NCBI RefSeq assembly: GCF_050563545.1
Contig: NZ_JBNXUM010000009.1
Coordinates: 1 to 64,000, forward strand
DNA: 64,000 nucleotides
From: Falsiroseomonas sp050563545
GTDB lineage: Bacteria > Pseudomonadota > Alphaproteobacteria > Acetobacterales > Acetobacteraceae
Reading direction: 5' to 3'
Of this stretch, positions 43,352-52,147 are shown piece by piece. The number at the start of each line of letters is the position of its first letter. The stretch's first letter is position 1. The notes under the pieces are model-generated. The model saw nothing but the letters and a program-made list of their open reading frames with translations, did not search any database and was not told where the DNA came from. The position numbers and the translations under genes are program-made.

Positions 43352-43740
43352 GCGACCGTCCCCTCAAGAGCACCATCACCGGCGAACTTGTCCCGCTGTC
43401 GGACGACGAGTTCGCGGCCTGGACGGCGGAGCCACCCCCGCCTCCGGTGCCGGCCAGCGTCCGACTGCTACCCTTCCTGCGGGAGGCGGCCAAGTGCGGG
43501 CTGATCTCGGCGGAGGACGCGCTTGCCGCCGCGCGCACCGGCACCGTGCCGGCGGGCTTCGAGCCGTTCGTGCAGCAGCTGCCGCCCGACCAGGCCTTCG
43601 CGGCGCGGCTGGCCTGGGCCGCCATGGTGGAGGTCGAGCGCGCGAACCCGCTGCTGGCCTTTGTCGCGGCGCAGAGCGGTATCGCGGACGCCAGCCTGGA
43701 TGATCTGTTCCGCGCTGCGGGCGCGCCGCAGGGGGAGTAG
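43348..43740 (+). CDS. Tail-end accessory protein
   Basis: A 130-residue protein, with an ATG overlapping the upstream stop by four bases. It starts SDRPLKSTITGELVPLSDDE, then has a Pro-rich PPPPPVPAS hinge and a helical part (LLPFLREAAKCGLISAEDAL, LAWAAMVEVERANPLLAFVA). Such small helical proteins after the fibre gene are often fibre-assembly chaperones, but I cannot show this. It is the second-to-last gene in the tail operon. Confidence 0.6.
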   Translation: MSDRPLKSTITGELVPLSDDEFAAWTAEPPPPPVPASVRLLPFLREAAKCGLISAEDALAAARTGTVPAGFEPFVQQLPPDQAFAARLAWAAMVEVERANPLLAFVAAQSGIADASLDDLFRAAGAPQGE

Positions 43741-43747
43741 CCCAACG

Positions 43748-44077
43748 ATGAAGCGCACGCTGGAAGCTGTCGCGGGCAGCACCGCGCTGGCTGCCCTCTC
43801 GCGCGTCGGCGTGCCGCTGCTGCTCGCGATGGTCATCTGGGCCGGCGGCGCGCTGATCGCGCTCGACCGCCGCGCCGCAGTGCTGGAGCAGGGGCGCGAG
43901 GGTGCGGCAGCGGACGTCATGCGGCGCCTAAGTGCGCTTGAGTCCGCCGACCAACGCGACCGCGAGATCATCGGGCAGATGCGGGCAGACCTCGCCTCAC
44001 TGCTAGCGCAGCAGGCGGCGACGCTCCGCGCGCTTGATCGCGTCGAGCGCGCGCTGGAGCGGCGCGAGCGGCCGTAA
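43748..44077 (+). CDS. Small TM/coiled-coil protein, possible spanin-like or lysis accessory
   Basis: A 109-residue protein. One TM helix (VGVPLLLAMVIWAGGALIAL) follows the short cytosolic start MKRTLEAVAGST, and then a long coiled coil (VMRRLSALESADQRDREIIG, MRADLASLLAQQAATLRALD). This shape suits an i-spanin or holin accessory, but no partner is found. Broken copies of this gene appear at 46078-46191 (C-terminal half) and 46686-46829 (N-terminal half), so it has been duplicated past the phage end. Confidence 0.6.
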   Translation: MKRTLEAVAGSTALAALSRVGVPLLLAMVIWAGGALIALDRRAAVLEQGREGAAADVMRRLSALESADQRDREIIGQMRADLASLLAQQAATLRALDRVERALERRERP

Positions 44078-44164
44078 CCCGGGCGGGCGAGGGACTTCGG
44101 CGGCGGCTGCCATCATCCCGGCCCAGCGCGCGAAAGCCTGCGTGAGCCGAAGCGCGACCTCGCG

Positions 44165-44446
44165 TCAGCTGTCGACAGAGCCAACTGCTAGGGCCTCGAC
44201 CTCCTCGGCGAAGGCGGCGAGGTCCGATCGCCGGCGTGCCGGCCCCCCCGGGTCGGCCTCCATGCGACGCAGGGTCGCCAGCAGCGCTGCGCGCCCTGAC
44301 TGCGAAAGCGCACCCAGGCAGGCCTGCAGAGCTGCCTCCGCATCGCCGTCGCCGACGGCCTGCTCCACCTCGGCGAGTGTCGGGGCAAGCGCCCGTCGAT
44401 GGGCGTCCGACGAGGCGGCCTGCCGGCAGTTCTCACCCCGGTCCAC
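44165..44446 (-). CDS. Small hypothetical protein
   Basis: A 93-residue acidic, helical protein (APTLAEVEQAVGDGDAEAAL, QACLGALSQSGRAALLATLR, RMEADPGG). It could be a small regulatory or chaperone-like helical bundle. I recognise no family. It is antisense to the phage tail genes and begins a region of small non-phage genes. Confidence 0.4.
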   Translation of the reverse strand: MDRGENCRQAASSDAHRRALAPTLAEVEQAVGDGDAEAALQACLGALSQSGRAALLATLRRMEADPGGPARRRSDLAAFAEEVEALAVGSVDS

Positions 44447-44469
44447 GGGCGTCGTCCCTGCCGCCTAAC

Positions 44470-44691
44470 CTAGCCGCGCGCCCGCATCGGCGAGCGGGCG
44501 TCCTGCTCCCGCTCCCGGCGCATTACGCGCAGCTTCTGGGCGCTATATCGCACCTCCAACACCACAGGCACGACGAAAGCGAGGATTGCTGCGACGATCA
44601 GCAAGGGCCGGTCAGCTGCTGGGGCCGTGAGTAGGGTGGCCACCGACCAACAAAGGATGGCGCTTCCCGCGAAGGCAATGATGGGCCGCAT
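44470..44691 (-). CDS. Small two-TM membrane protein
   Basis: A 73-residue protein starting MRPIIAFAGSAILCWSVATL, with a second TM LLIVAAILAFVVPVVLEVRY and a basic/acidic tail (VMRREREQDARSPMRARG). It has the same layout, two TMs and a charged tail, as the protein at 45095-45382 and the fragment at 45820-46017. Function unknown; it may be an inhibitor-like or phage-exclusion small membrane protein. Confidence 0.5.
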   Translation of the reverse strand: MRPIIAFAGSAILCWSVATLLTAPAADRPLLIVAAILAFVVPVVLEVRYSAQKLRVMRREREQDARSPMRARG

Positions 44692-45094
44692 GGGCCTCCC
44701 CTTCCCGTGCATGAACGACGGCGCGTCAATCAAAAGTTGAGATGCGGAATTCGTCAAGTTGTATTCGGCGTCACGGGCCAACTTTTTGGACGCGCCGCCA
44801 GAGGAGGTGGATGCTCACCCTCATCCTGATCCGCCCTTGCGCTGAAACGGCGCGAGCGGCCCTGACCCTCACCGGCGGTCAAGCCAGCAGCGGCGGACTT
44901 GATCAGGTGCTTGGCGAGGAGACGCTGCCGATCGCGTACGGCGCGTACCGTTTGTGAGTTCGCGCGTGTCGCCCTGGTGACGAGGAGCGCGCTGATGGGC
45001 GGTACATCCTCTGCCCCGATGCCCCCCCTTTTCGATTTTCGATCAGCCGGCCGAAGTTCTGGTGATGTTCGCCACGCTTTTCACGGGCATCTTG

Positions 45095-45382
45095 TTAACC
45101 CGCCCCTTCCTCGACACCCGCTCGGTGCCGGACCTCCGGGGTGGCGTGCGCGCGCAGGCTCACGTCGCTGTCGTGCGCGGCGGTCGCTTTAGCCTTCCGC
45201 TGAGAGCGGAGCAGCATTAGCAATTCAAGGAGGAAGCAGCCGGCCAAAAGGCTTGCAAGCGTCGGCAACACGTCGGGGCGCGTTACCGAAATCAGGATAA
45301 AGCACCATGCGAAGGTGCCGCACGCCACAGCGGTGATAATCCAGCGGATCGAGCGCACAGCAGCCTCCCCATTACGCAACAA
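45095..45382 (-). CDS. Small two-TM membrane protein, paralog
   Basis: A 95-residue protein. TM1 is IRWIITAVACGTFAWCFILI and TM2 is LASLLAGCFLLELLMLLRSQ, followed by RKAKATAAHDSD. The second TM and RKAKA tail align with the inverted fragment at 45820-46017 (LISLLAACFLLEFMLLLRFQ, RKAKAA), so these are recent duplicates in opposite orientation. Function unknown. Confidence 0.5.
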   Translation of the reverse strand: MLRNGEAAVRSIRWIITAVACGTFAWCFILISVTRPDVLPTLASLLAGCFLLELLMLLRSQRKAKATAAHDSDVSLRAHATPEVRHRAGVEEGAG

Positions 45383-45489
45383 GGAATGCCAAAAGCTTGC
45401 GCCGGACGCGGCAGGAAGGGATCCGGACCGCAGGCCTCACGGCCTGCGTACTCGTGTCCGATCCCTCGGTGGGTCTGCTGTGCCCGATC

Positions 45490-45678
45490 TCAGCGGGTGA
45501 GGTTTCCGCCGATGGTAGTGAAAGTGGTGTTGAGGTTGGTCCCTACCGTCACTAGCGCGACGATACAGACGACGATGATCAGCGCCGCAATCACGCCGTA
45601 CTCCACCGCCGTCACACCCCTCCTGTCGCTCGCGACCTTCAGGCTCAGGTCCGTCACACGACGCGTAAGCGCCCGCAT
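45490..45678 (-). CDS. Flp-family type IVb pilin
   Basis: A 62-residue prepilin, started at the ATG of MRALTRRV. It has the class IVb signature RRGVTAVEYGVIAALIIVVC, in which prepilin peptidase cleaves after the glycine, leaving V-T-A-V-E with the Glu at +5, then VALVTVGTNLNTTFTTIGGN. Flp pilins build Tad adhesion pili. No other tad/cpa genes are in the window, so this is an orphan pilin gene in the debris zone beside the prophage; whether it is assembled depends on a Tad locus elsewhere. Confidence 0.85.
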   Translation of the reverse strand: MRALTRRVTDLSLKVASDRRGVTAVEYGVIAALIIVVCIVALVTVGTNLNTTFTTIGGNLTR

Positions 45679-45819
45679 TTGATTGCGCACGATGGTCCTT
45701 CCTTGCTGCTGTATGTCCAAAAAAGCGACATTGAGCTTTGCAACGATGACTTGCGGTTATGTAAGAGTCAACAAGCGTGTATCGATACGATAAAGTGACG
45801 GCGAGCGGACTCACACTTA

Positions 45820-46017
45820 GTGCTCGCGGCACTGACTGCCGCCGTCAGCGGCACCCTGATCAGCCTTCTGGCCGCCTGCTTCCTGCTTGAATTCATGTTG
45901 CTGCTCCGCTTCCAGCGGAAGGCCAAGGCTGCTGGCCGCGATAGCGGATCGCAATCTGCCGTGCTCGCGGCGTCTCGAGCCCGCGCGCAAGAGGAACGGG
46001 AAGCGAAGCGCGCGTGA
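45820..46017 (+). pseudogene. Truncated two-TM membrane protein copy
   Basis: The 65-codon frame from GTG reads TAAVSGTLISLLAACFLLEF, then MLLLRFQRKAKAAGRDSG, matching the second TM and tail of the protein at 45095-45382 but in opposite orientation and without the first TM. It is a partial inverted duplicate and probably not functional. Confidence 0.55.
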
Positions 46018-46077
46018 AAAGCCGCAAGAACGTCACCAGAACCGCGGCCCAAGCAGGGACGTCGCCGGTTTCATCGA

Positions 46078-46191
46078 CGGCTGAACGCGCTCGAATCTGC
46101 GGACCAGCGCTACCGCGTGTCATGACGCCGATGGGGCGACCTGGCCGCACTGCTGGCGCCGCAAGCCGCGATGCTACTTGCGCCCGATTGG
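46078..46191 (+). pseudogene. C-terminal remnant of the 43748 TM/coiled-coil gene
   Basis: In frame this reads RLNALESADQRYRVS, stop, RRWGDLAALLAPQAAMLLAP. It aligns with RLSALESADQRDREI and MRADLASLLAQQAATLRAL of the protein at 43748-44077. An internal stop and substitutions show decay. It lies upstream of the N-terminal remnant at 46686, so the parts are in permuted order. Confidence 0.6.
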
Positions 46192-46318
46192 GTGTACGGG
46201 CACTGGAAGGGTGCGAGCGACCGGAACGTTCGTCAGCACTTTGCTCTGTTCGGCGGCACGGCGTCCAAGAGCGCATCCCTCGATGCCGAGGAGAGGTCTC
46301 CGCCATTAAAGCCTTGGA

Positions 46319-46567
46319 CTAAACATTAGCCCCGGCAGCGTGCGACGATAGCTTCCTGCTCCATGTCGTCCCGCGCGGCGCGCAGCGCGATCGCGTCGCG
46401 GATTGAAATGAGTCGTTGCCACTGGCGCCGGCCAGCGTATCGGCGTCCGCGGTCCCGCCGGCGCCCGTATCGGTGTTCCCGCCGGGCGCGCCGAGGACTG
46501 TGTTGTTGCCGGCGCCCCCGATCGTGCCGTTGGGCGAAGTCGTCCCGGTGATCGTCGTATCAAACAT
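46319..46567 (-). pseudogene. Fragment of RTX-like repeat protein
   Basis: From an ATG at 46567 the frame reads MFDTTITGTTSPNGTIGGAG, then NNTVLGAPGGN and ADADTLAGASGNDSFQ: GGxGN/GASGND-type repeats like RTX nonapeptides. After SFQ it becomes Arg-rich and loses character, which suggests another frame break. Only about 60 residues of real sequence remain. It could be the start of a type I-secreted protein gene. Confidence 0.4.
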
Positions 46568-46685
46568 GGCGTCGACCTCTTCCGATCCCACGGAGCCGGA
46601 GCCTGCCACGGCCCCGGCTTGCTTCAAGGCGAGGACGGGCCAGCGCTGCCGTCCGGGGCATCTTCTCCTGTGGAGTGAGGCAATT

Positions 46686-46829
46686 ATCAAGCGCAGGCTG
46701 GAAGCTGTTACGGGCAGCACCGAGCTGGCCGGCATCGCGCGCCTCACCGTGCCGCTACTGCTTGCCACCATTACCTATAACGGTGGCTCGCTGATCGCGC
46801 TCGGCCGCCGCGCCGCTGTCATCGAGTAG
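46686..46829 (+). pseudogene. N-terminal remnant of the 43748 TM/coiled-coil gene
   Basis: The frame reads IKRRLEAVTGSTELAGIARL, TVPLLLATITYNGGSLIALG, RRAAVIE, then TAG. This parallels MKRTLEAVAGSTALAALSRV, GVPLLLAMVIWAGGALIALD, RRAAVLE of the protein at 43748-44077. The start ATG is ATC here, and the stop falls where the coiled coil should begin. It is a decayed duplicate. Confidence 0.65.
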
Positions 46830-47006
46830 CAGCGCGACGGCGGCGCGGCAGACACCGGCGATGAAGCCCGCCCAATCGCGACATTGCGACTGGAGGTGGT
46901 GCGGAGCTCCATGGTCGGCTTTGCGCGGCCCGTCGCGCCTTCCAGCCACCCTTCGTTCTTTTAGTGGCGGCGGACGTGATTTGTGCGGTTAGGACAGTGT
47001 ACACCC

Positions 47007-48041
47007 ATGCTCCCGCTCGTGCGTAGCGCCGCGTTGACCGGCTATTCCAGCGTCGCCCGGTCGTTCGGACTTGAACCGGAGCGCCTCGCCAAGGAAGTCG
47101 GGCTGCCGCGTCTGGCTTTGGAGCGGCCAGATCTTCGGGTCCCGGTCGCACAGGTCGCAAACCTTTTGGAATTGTCGGCGAGCACGGCCGGGATCGAAGA
47201 TTTCGGTGTGCGTCTCGGAGAGACGCGGCGGATATCCAATCTCGGGCTTCTAGGTGTAATCGCTACCGAGGCGCCGAACTTGCGCGAGGGCACCCAGGCA
47301 ATCGCACGATACGTAAGGTTGCATAGCGAGGCGCTCTCGCTTCGTCTCGTACCACTGGAAGCTAGCTGCATCATCAGTCCTGGTATTTTCGTCCCGCATG
47401 TCGACCGGGTTCGGCAGCTTACGGAGATGGTCCTTGCCGTCGCGCACCGCGGCTTCCATGAGCTGTTCGGCGAACTGTGGCAGCCCGAGCTGGTCTGTTT
47501 CCCGCATCCGGCGCCGCATGACCTGTCGTCGCAGCGGCGAATCTTTGGAGTTCCGCTGCAATTCGATGCGGTCGTGACTGGCTTCGTATGCTCCAGGGAG
47601 TCAATAGAGCGCCGTCGGGCAGTGTCGGATTCGCTGCTGGTCCGCGAAGCCAGCGCGCGTCTCGACGAGCTCCTGGCCCGGAACATACCGGGCACTACAG
47701 CGCGTGCACGTCAGACTATCGCGTGGCTGCTGCCTACCGGCCTGTGCTCCGCCGCGGCAGTAGCGGAGCGGCTCGGCCTGGGCGAGCGAACGCTGCACCG
47801 GCATCTCGCCCGCGAGAAAACGAGCTATGCGAGACTAATCGACGAGGTTCGCCAAGACTTGGCGCGGCAGCACCTTTCTAGCGGTCGGCGCCCGCTAAAG
47901 GAACTAGCGGCAGCGCTTGGCTTCGAAGCGTCGAGCGCGCTTTCACGCTGGTTCCGCTCCCGCTTTGGCTGCAGCGCGACAGAGTGGAATCGCAAGGCAG
48001 CGGAAGGCCAGGCGCACAAACAAATTGCGTCGGAGGTCTAG
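47007..48041 (+). CDS. AraC-family transcriptional regulator
   Basis: A 344-residue regulator, from the ATG of MLPLVRSA; a GTG eight codons earlier is possible. The N-terminal 180 residues have the arabinose-binding-like layout (GYSSVARSFGLEPERLAKEV, LGLLGVIATEAPNLREGTQA). The C-terminal 100 residues hold two HTH motifs (AAAVAERLGLGERTLHRHLA, REKTSYARLIDEVRQDLARQ, LKELAAALGFEASSALSRWF) of the AraC/XylS DNA-binding domain. It marks the return to ordinary host genes. The target is unknown. It is convergent with the kinase gene that follows. Confidence 0.88.
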   Translation: MLPLVRSAALTGYSSVARSFGLEPERLAKEVGLPRLALERPDLRVPVAQVANLLELSASTAGIEDFGVRLGETRRISNLGLLGVIATEAPNLREGTQAIARYVRLHSEALSLRLVPLEASCIISPGIFVPHVDRVRQLTEMVLAVAHRGFHELFGELWQPELVCFPHPAPHDLSSQRRIFGVPLQFDAVVTGFVCSRESIERRRAVSDSLLVREASARLDELLARNIPGTTARARQTIAWLLPTGLCSAAAVAERLGLGERTLHRHLAREKTSYARLIDEVRQDLARQHLSSGRRPLKELAAALGFEASSALSRWFRSRFGCSATEWNRKAAEGQAHKQIASEV

Positions 48042-48102
48042 GGCGTAGACTTGCGAACATGAACCGTCTTAGTTGCGGCTTGCGAACCGCGGCAGTGCCC
48101 AG

Positions 48103-50574
48103 TTAGACCGCACTCTCCCGGCATAGATCCGCCAGGACACGCGCGATAGGCACCGCAATGGTGCAGACTAGCCCCGCGTCATCCCAATCGCACTCCACGC
48201 GGCCGCCGAGTTGGTTCTGCACCGTCGCCTCGATAACCCGCGAGCCGAAGCCGCGCCGTGACGGGGTGCCCGTCAAACGTGGCCCGCCGCACTCACGCCA
48301 AGTCAGAACGAGCTGGCCGAACTGACCGTCCAGCTTCCAACACACGACCACGCGCCCCTCCGGCACGGAGAGCGCACCATATTTAGCTGCGTTGGTTGCA
48401 AGTTCGTGCAGCGCCATCGAAATCGCCTGCACCGCTTGAGACGCCAACGGCAAATCGGGGCCGTTTAGCATCACTCGCTGATACGACGTGACTGCATCCG
48501 CCTCGCCGCTTGCGTCAGGCTGAAATGTCGCCAATTCGGCCTCGATCAACTCGCGGAGTGCCGCCCTTTCCCACTTACCAACTGCAAGGATCGTGTGCGC
48601 CCGTGCCAGCGCGGCAACGCGGCCCTCTATGGCACGCGCGTAGGCATGGGCATCGCATTTTGGGGTGAGGCGCAGCGCGGCCTGCACCACTGCCAGCGCG
48701 TTCTTCGCGCGGTGGTCCAACTCGCCGGCCAGCAGTGCCTGTCGTTCCTCCGCGCGGCGGCGCTCGGTGATGTCCTGCATGACGGAGATTGCTCGTGCCT
48801 GGCGCACCGCCGTGGCGGGCAGCAGCGACGCTGAAATAAGCACCCAGCGGATTGCGCCGTCCTTGCGACGCACTCGCTTTTCCACCCGATAAGGCTCGCC
48901 GGCAGCAACTGCTGCCCTGAAGCCGGCCTCGTTGCCGGCCCGGTCCTCCGGATGGGTGACGTCGAGGAACGTCATACTGAGCAATTCCTGCTCGCTATAG
49001 CCCGTGATCTCGCAGAGGCTTTTGTTAACGCGGACATAGCGCAACGTCTCTGGATCGGTCTGGGATTTGCCGACAATCGAGTTCTCGAAGATGGCGCGGA
49101 ACTCGGCCTCGCTGGCCGCAAGCTGAGCTTCGACAACCTTACGCTCGGTGATATCCACGTTGACGCCGAAGATTTGCCCAGGTCCGCCGTCCGGAGCCGC
49201 CACGCGACGCCCGCGCCCGGTGATCCAGCGCACCTCGCGCGTTCCGTCCAACCTAAGCCGCCACGCGCGGAAATCGGCCTCGAACTCGCCGGACGCGAAG
49301 CAAGACACGGTTGCTGCGTCGACGAGTAAGCGGTCCTGCGGATAAACAACGTCATCGAGGAAGCGGGTATAATTCACCGGCCCGTCGCGTCGGCAATCCA
49401 TGCCGAAAAGAGCATACTGCTCATCCGACCAAACAACCTCGCCGGTGAGCGGCTCGAGGACCCACGTGCCGATCTGTGCTGCTTGCTGGGCAATACGCAA
49501 TCTTGCCTCACCCTCTCGCACAGCCGCGGTGCGCTCCGCGATGCGCTGCTCTAGGCTCGTATTCGCCACAACGAGCTTGATTTGGGTGCGGCGCAACAGC
49601 AGCGCGCAACCGACCAGCGCCATCCACGCGGGCAACCCGAGGGCAAGCTGCAGCGCGACCGTTCGGCGCCACCGCGCGACGATAGCGGTCGTTGGACGCG
49701 CTGTGGTTACATAGAGGGGCAAGTCCCGGACGCGGCGGAACGCGATAAGGTGGGCTTCGGCGACGCCCTCGGCCGGCGACAGGCCGAGCGTTTGGCCCAT
49801 ATACGTGCCACTGACCTGTCCCGCGGAAGCGGCGTCTCGAAACGGGCTCCGCGGCGGGATCTGTGGGGGCGGGAACGGAAAGCCGGTGCTGCGGGCAAGC
49901 AGGGCGCCATCGACGCGTAGGAGCGCCGCGACATCGTGCTCGCCACCTATCGCAGCAAGGTCTGCCGACAGGCGAACCGGATCCACCGACGCCTGAATCA
50001 CCCCGTCGAAGGCACCCGGCGACCGCCCGTTGCCGCTCTCGGTACGGCGCCGGCTGACCGCAAAAAAGACGTTATCATCAACGCGGCCGGTAGTGACCGC
50101 GCTCACGTGCAGGTCCGGCGCATCTGGCGCTCGAAGGGCGACCATCCACTCTCGGTCTGGCACGCGCACGCCGCGCGGCACCGGAAAGGTATTGGCGGTG
50201 AGCAGAAGCTCCGCATTGCGGTTGAGCACAGCGACGGTCAGCACGCCGGGCAACGACGGCAAGAGCTGTTGCAACTCACGATGCAACTCGCCCTCACGCG
50301 CACGAATCTCCTGGTCCGACAGGCCGCGTAGGACACGGTTGGCGAGATCGGCGGCAAGCCGGTCATTGTCGAGCACGCGCAGCGCGTACTCTGCAGCTGC
50401 CTCGGCACCGCGCGTTAGTTCGAAGCTCGCCGATCGCCACACATCTCGCCAGGCGAGCCAGGCAAAGGCGGTTAGGACAAGCAGCGGCAGCGAGAGTGCT
50501 AAGGGAAGTAGCCATTTAAAGCGCTGCCGAACGTCGTGCTCCGCGCCACCCGCAACACTGGTATTGATCGTCAT
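48103..50574 (-). CDS. Membrane HWE histidine kinase with PAS domains
   Basis: An 823-residue sensor. TM1 at residues 20-42 (WLLPLALSLPLLVLTAFAWL), a periplasmic Cache-like domain (residues 45-300; VLTVAVLNRNAELLLTANTF), TM2 near 310-330 (LALGLPAWMALVGCALLLRR), then two PAS/PAC domains (IFENSIVGKSQTDPETLRYV, ITGYSEQELLSMTFLDVTHP). The kinase core has the His in AGELDHRAKNALAVV, N-box ALHELATNAAKYGALS and WRECGG, the HWE signature. HWE kinases often drive PhyR in the alphaproteobacterial stress response, and a nepR-like gene lies 380 bp upstream on the other strand. It is paralogous to the prophage-borne kinase at 23298-24833. Confidence 0.9.
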   Translation of the reverse strand: MTINTSVAGGAEHDVRQRFKWLLPLALSLPLLVLTAFAWLAWRDVWRSASFELTRGAEAAAEYALRVLDNDRLAADLANRVLRGLSDQEIRAREGELHRELQQLLPSLPGVLTVAVLNRNAELLLTANTFPVPRGVRVPDREWMVALRAPDAPDLHVSAVTTGRVDDNVFFAVSRRRTESGNGRSPGAFDGVIQASVDPVRLSADLAAIGGEHDVAALLRVDGALLARSTGFPFPPPQIPPRSPFRDAASAGQVSGTYMGQTLGLSPAEGVAEAHLIAFRRVRDLPLYVTTARPTTAIVARWRRTVALQLALGLPAWMALVGCALLLRRTQIKLVVANTSLEQRIAERTAAVREGEARLRIAQQAAQIGTWVLEPLTGEVVWSDEQYALFGMDCRRDGPVNYTRFLDDVVYPQDRLLVDAATVSCFASGEFEADFRAWRLRLDGTREVRWITGRGRRVAAPDGGPGQIFGVNVDITERKVVEAQLAASEAEFRAIFENSIVGKSQTDPETLRYVRVNKSLCEITGYSEQELLSMTFLDVTHPEDRAGNEAGFRAAVAAGEPYRVEKRVRRKDGAIRWVLISASLLPATAVRQARAISVMQDITERRRAEERQALLAGELDHRAKNALAVVQAALRLTPKCDAHAYARAIEGRVAALARAHTILAVGKWERAALRELIEAELATFQPDASGEADAVTSYQRVMLNGPDLPLASQAVQAISMALHELATNAAKYGALSVPEGRVVVCWKLDGQFGQLVLTWRECGGPRLTGTPSRRGFGSRVIEATVQNQLGGRVECDWDDAGLVCTIAVPIARVLADLCRESAV

Positions 50575-50956
50575 CTCGCTTCGCTAATGGTCTTCTGAGA
50601 GTGGTTCATGTCTCATTCGGCAGGGTGGCTTCCGGCACTGCGACATAGAGCGCTCGTACGGAGAAGGCTTTTCCTGTTCGGACAAATTGTTTCCCGACGC
50701 GGACACAACCCTCAACCAGCACAATCTTCAGGAGAATGTCTTCGCTCCGCACATTGGTAGACGAACAGAGCGGGAGCGTGACGCGCGGCCGTTTCCGGGC
50801 CTCCAGCATCGCAGCGAGCTGGCGCGCCGCGCGTCAACTTACGTCCGGCACCGGGCCCGATGGCCGAGAAAGGTGAAGGCTTATGGTCTGCCAATTCGCC
50901 TCAGCTGCAAAGCAGCGCGGAGAAGCTGTGCCGAATGAAGTAGCAGCGAGAAGGCT

Positions 50957-51076
50957 TTGAAAGGCGACGCCCTCGACCTCTGGCTACGGTCCAGCCTGCG
51001 ACAGGCGTATGACGACGTCGCAGCCGAACCTGTCCCAGAAGAACTGCTGGAGCTGCTCAAACGCAGCGAAGCCTGA
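50957..51076 (+). CDS. nepR: NepR-like anti-sigma factor, short
   Basis: A 39-residue frame from TTG reads KGDALDLWLRSSLRQAYDDV, then AAEPVPEELLELLKRSEA. The core LRxAYDDVxxEPVPEELLELL is the conserved sequence of NepR, which sequesters the stress sigma factor EcfG until phosphorylated PhyR binds NepR. The usual protein is somewhat longer, so the true start may be upstream; a stop occurs 17 bases before the TTG in the same frame. It lies near an HWE kinase, a common partner of the PhyR/NepR/EcfG switch, but phyR and ecfG are not in the window. Confidence 0.65.
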   Translation: MKGDALDLWLRSSLRQAYDDVAAEPVPEELLELLKRSEA

Positions 51077-52095
51077 CGGCGGTAAGTGCCACATTGGCGG
51101 CGTCGCAGGATGGGGTGCTGGCAGGCAGTGGCCAGCCACTTCGCACGTGCTTTCGGATCGCCGCCGCGCATTCCGGGTTAATCACCCATCCTCCTTGACA
51201 ACTGGCGACCGTCCAGCCTCGCCGCTGGTGTCCACATCGGCGAGAGCGAGTTCTTGATGGGCTATGAGGATTGGCTGCTCGCGCAAAACGGCGAGCCGCC
51301 GCGTGGGCAGCCGCGCTTTGATCCGACGCCTCGCTACATCGCCACCGGGCGGGACCTTGGTGAATTGGTCCGCCAGGCCGTTACGCTCGCCGGCGCGCTG
51401 CCACTGCTGCTGGCGACCCCGGCAGGCGGGCCGGACCCGCGCTACGGCGGCATGTTCCCTGCGGCGTCACCGGCGCTGAACCCCTCGAATCCCTACCGCC
51501 GCTTGCGCAGCCAAGGCGGAGGCTCCGCGAGTTTCGGCTGCCACATATCCAGGCCATGGTCGGCGAGGGCGTAAATCGCGCCGCTCGTGCGGCCTATTGG
51601 CAGAAGTGGTTCGTGCATCGCACGCTGCGGCCGGAGGCATATGGCGGCTTGGCGCATCAGCGGCTGGTCAATGGCGTCACCGACTACCCGGTGCATGAGG
51701 CGTTCCTGAAGTCGGAGGCGCTGGATCGAACGCGAACCAAGCAGGGTACTCACCTGCTGTCGCACAGCTTCCCCGACGGCTCGCCCCCCCCTTCTCGGCC
51801 TACCCGGGTGGCGGGGCCAGCGTCGCCGGCTCCACCGCGACGATGCTGAAGGCCTTCTTCGACGAGAGCGTGGTGATCGTCGATCCGGTCCAGCCCGATC
51901 CACGCGATCCGACGCGGCTCGTCCCCTATGCCGGTCCGCCGCTGGCCACGAACTTCGCCATGGGCCGGAATTGGTCGGGCATCCACTGGCGGAGCGACGC
52001 TTCGGCCGGCATGGCCGTCGGCGAAGCAGTGGCGATCGGGATACTGTGCGACGAGCATGCAACGCTCCGTGAAGACTTCGAAGGCTTCTCCTTCA

Positions 52096-52103
52096 CGCGC
52101 TTC
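52096..52103. repeat. IS66 target-site duplication, left
   Basis: CGCGCTTC occurs directly before the left IS end and again at 54638-54645 directly after the right end, an exact 8-bp duplication as IS66-family elements make. It lies in the haloperoxidase codons for TRF. Confidence 0.9.
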
Positions 52104-52147
52104 GTAAGCGTGCGCTGACGGCTACGGCGTCGGCGGGTTGACGCAGC

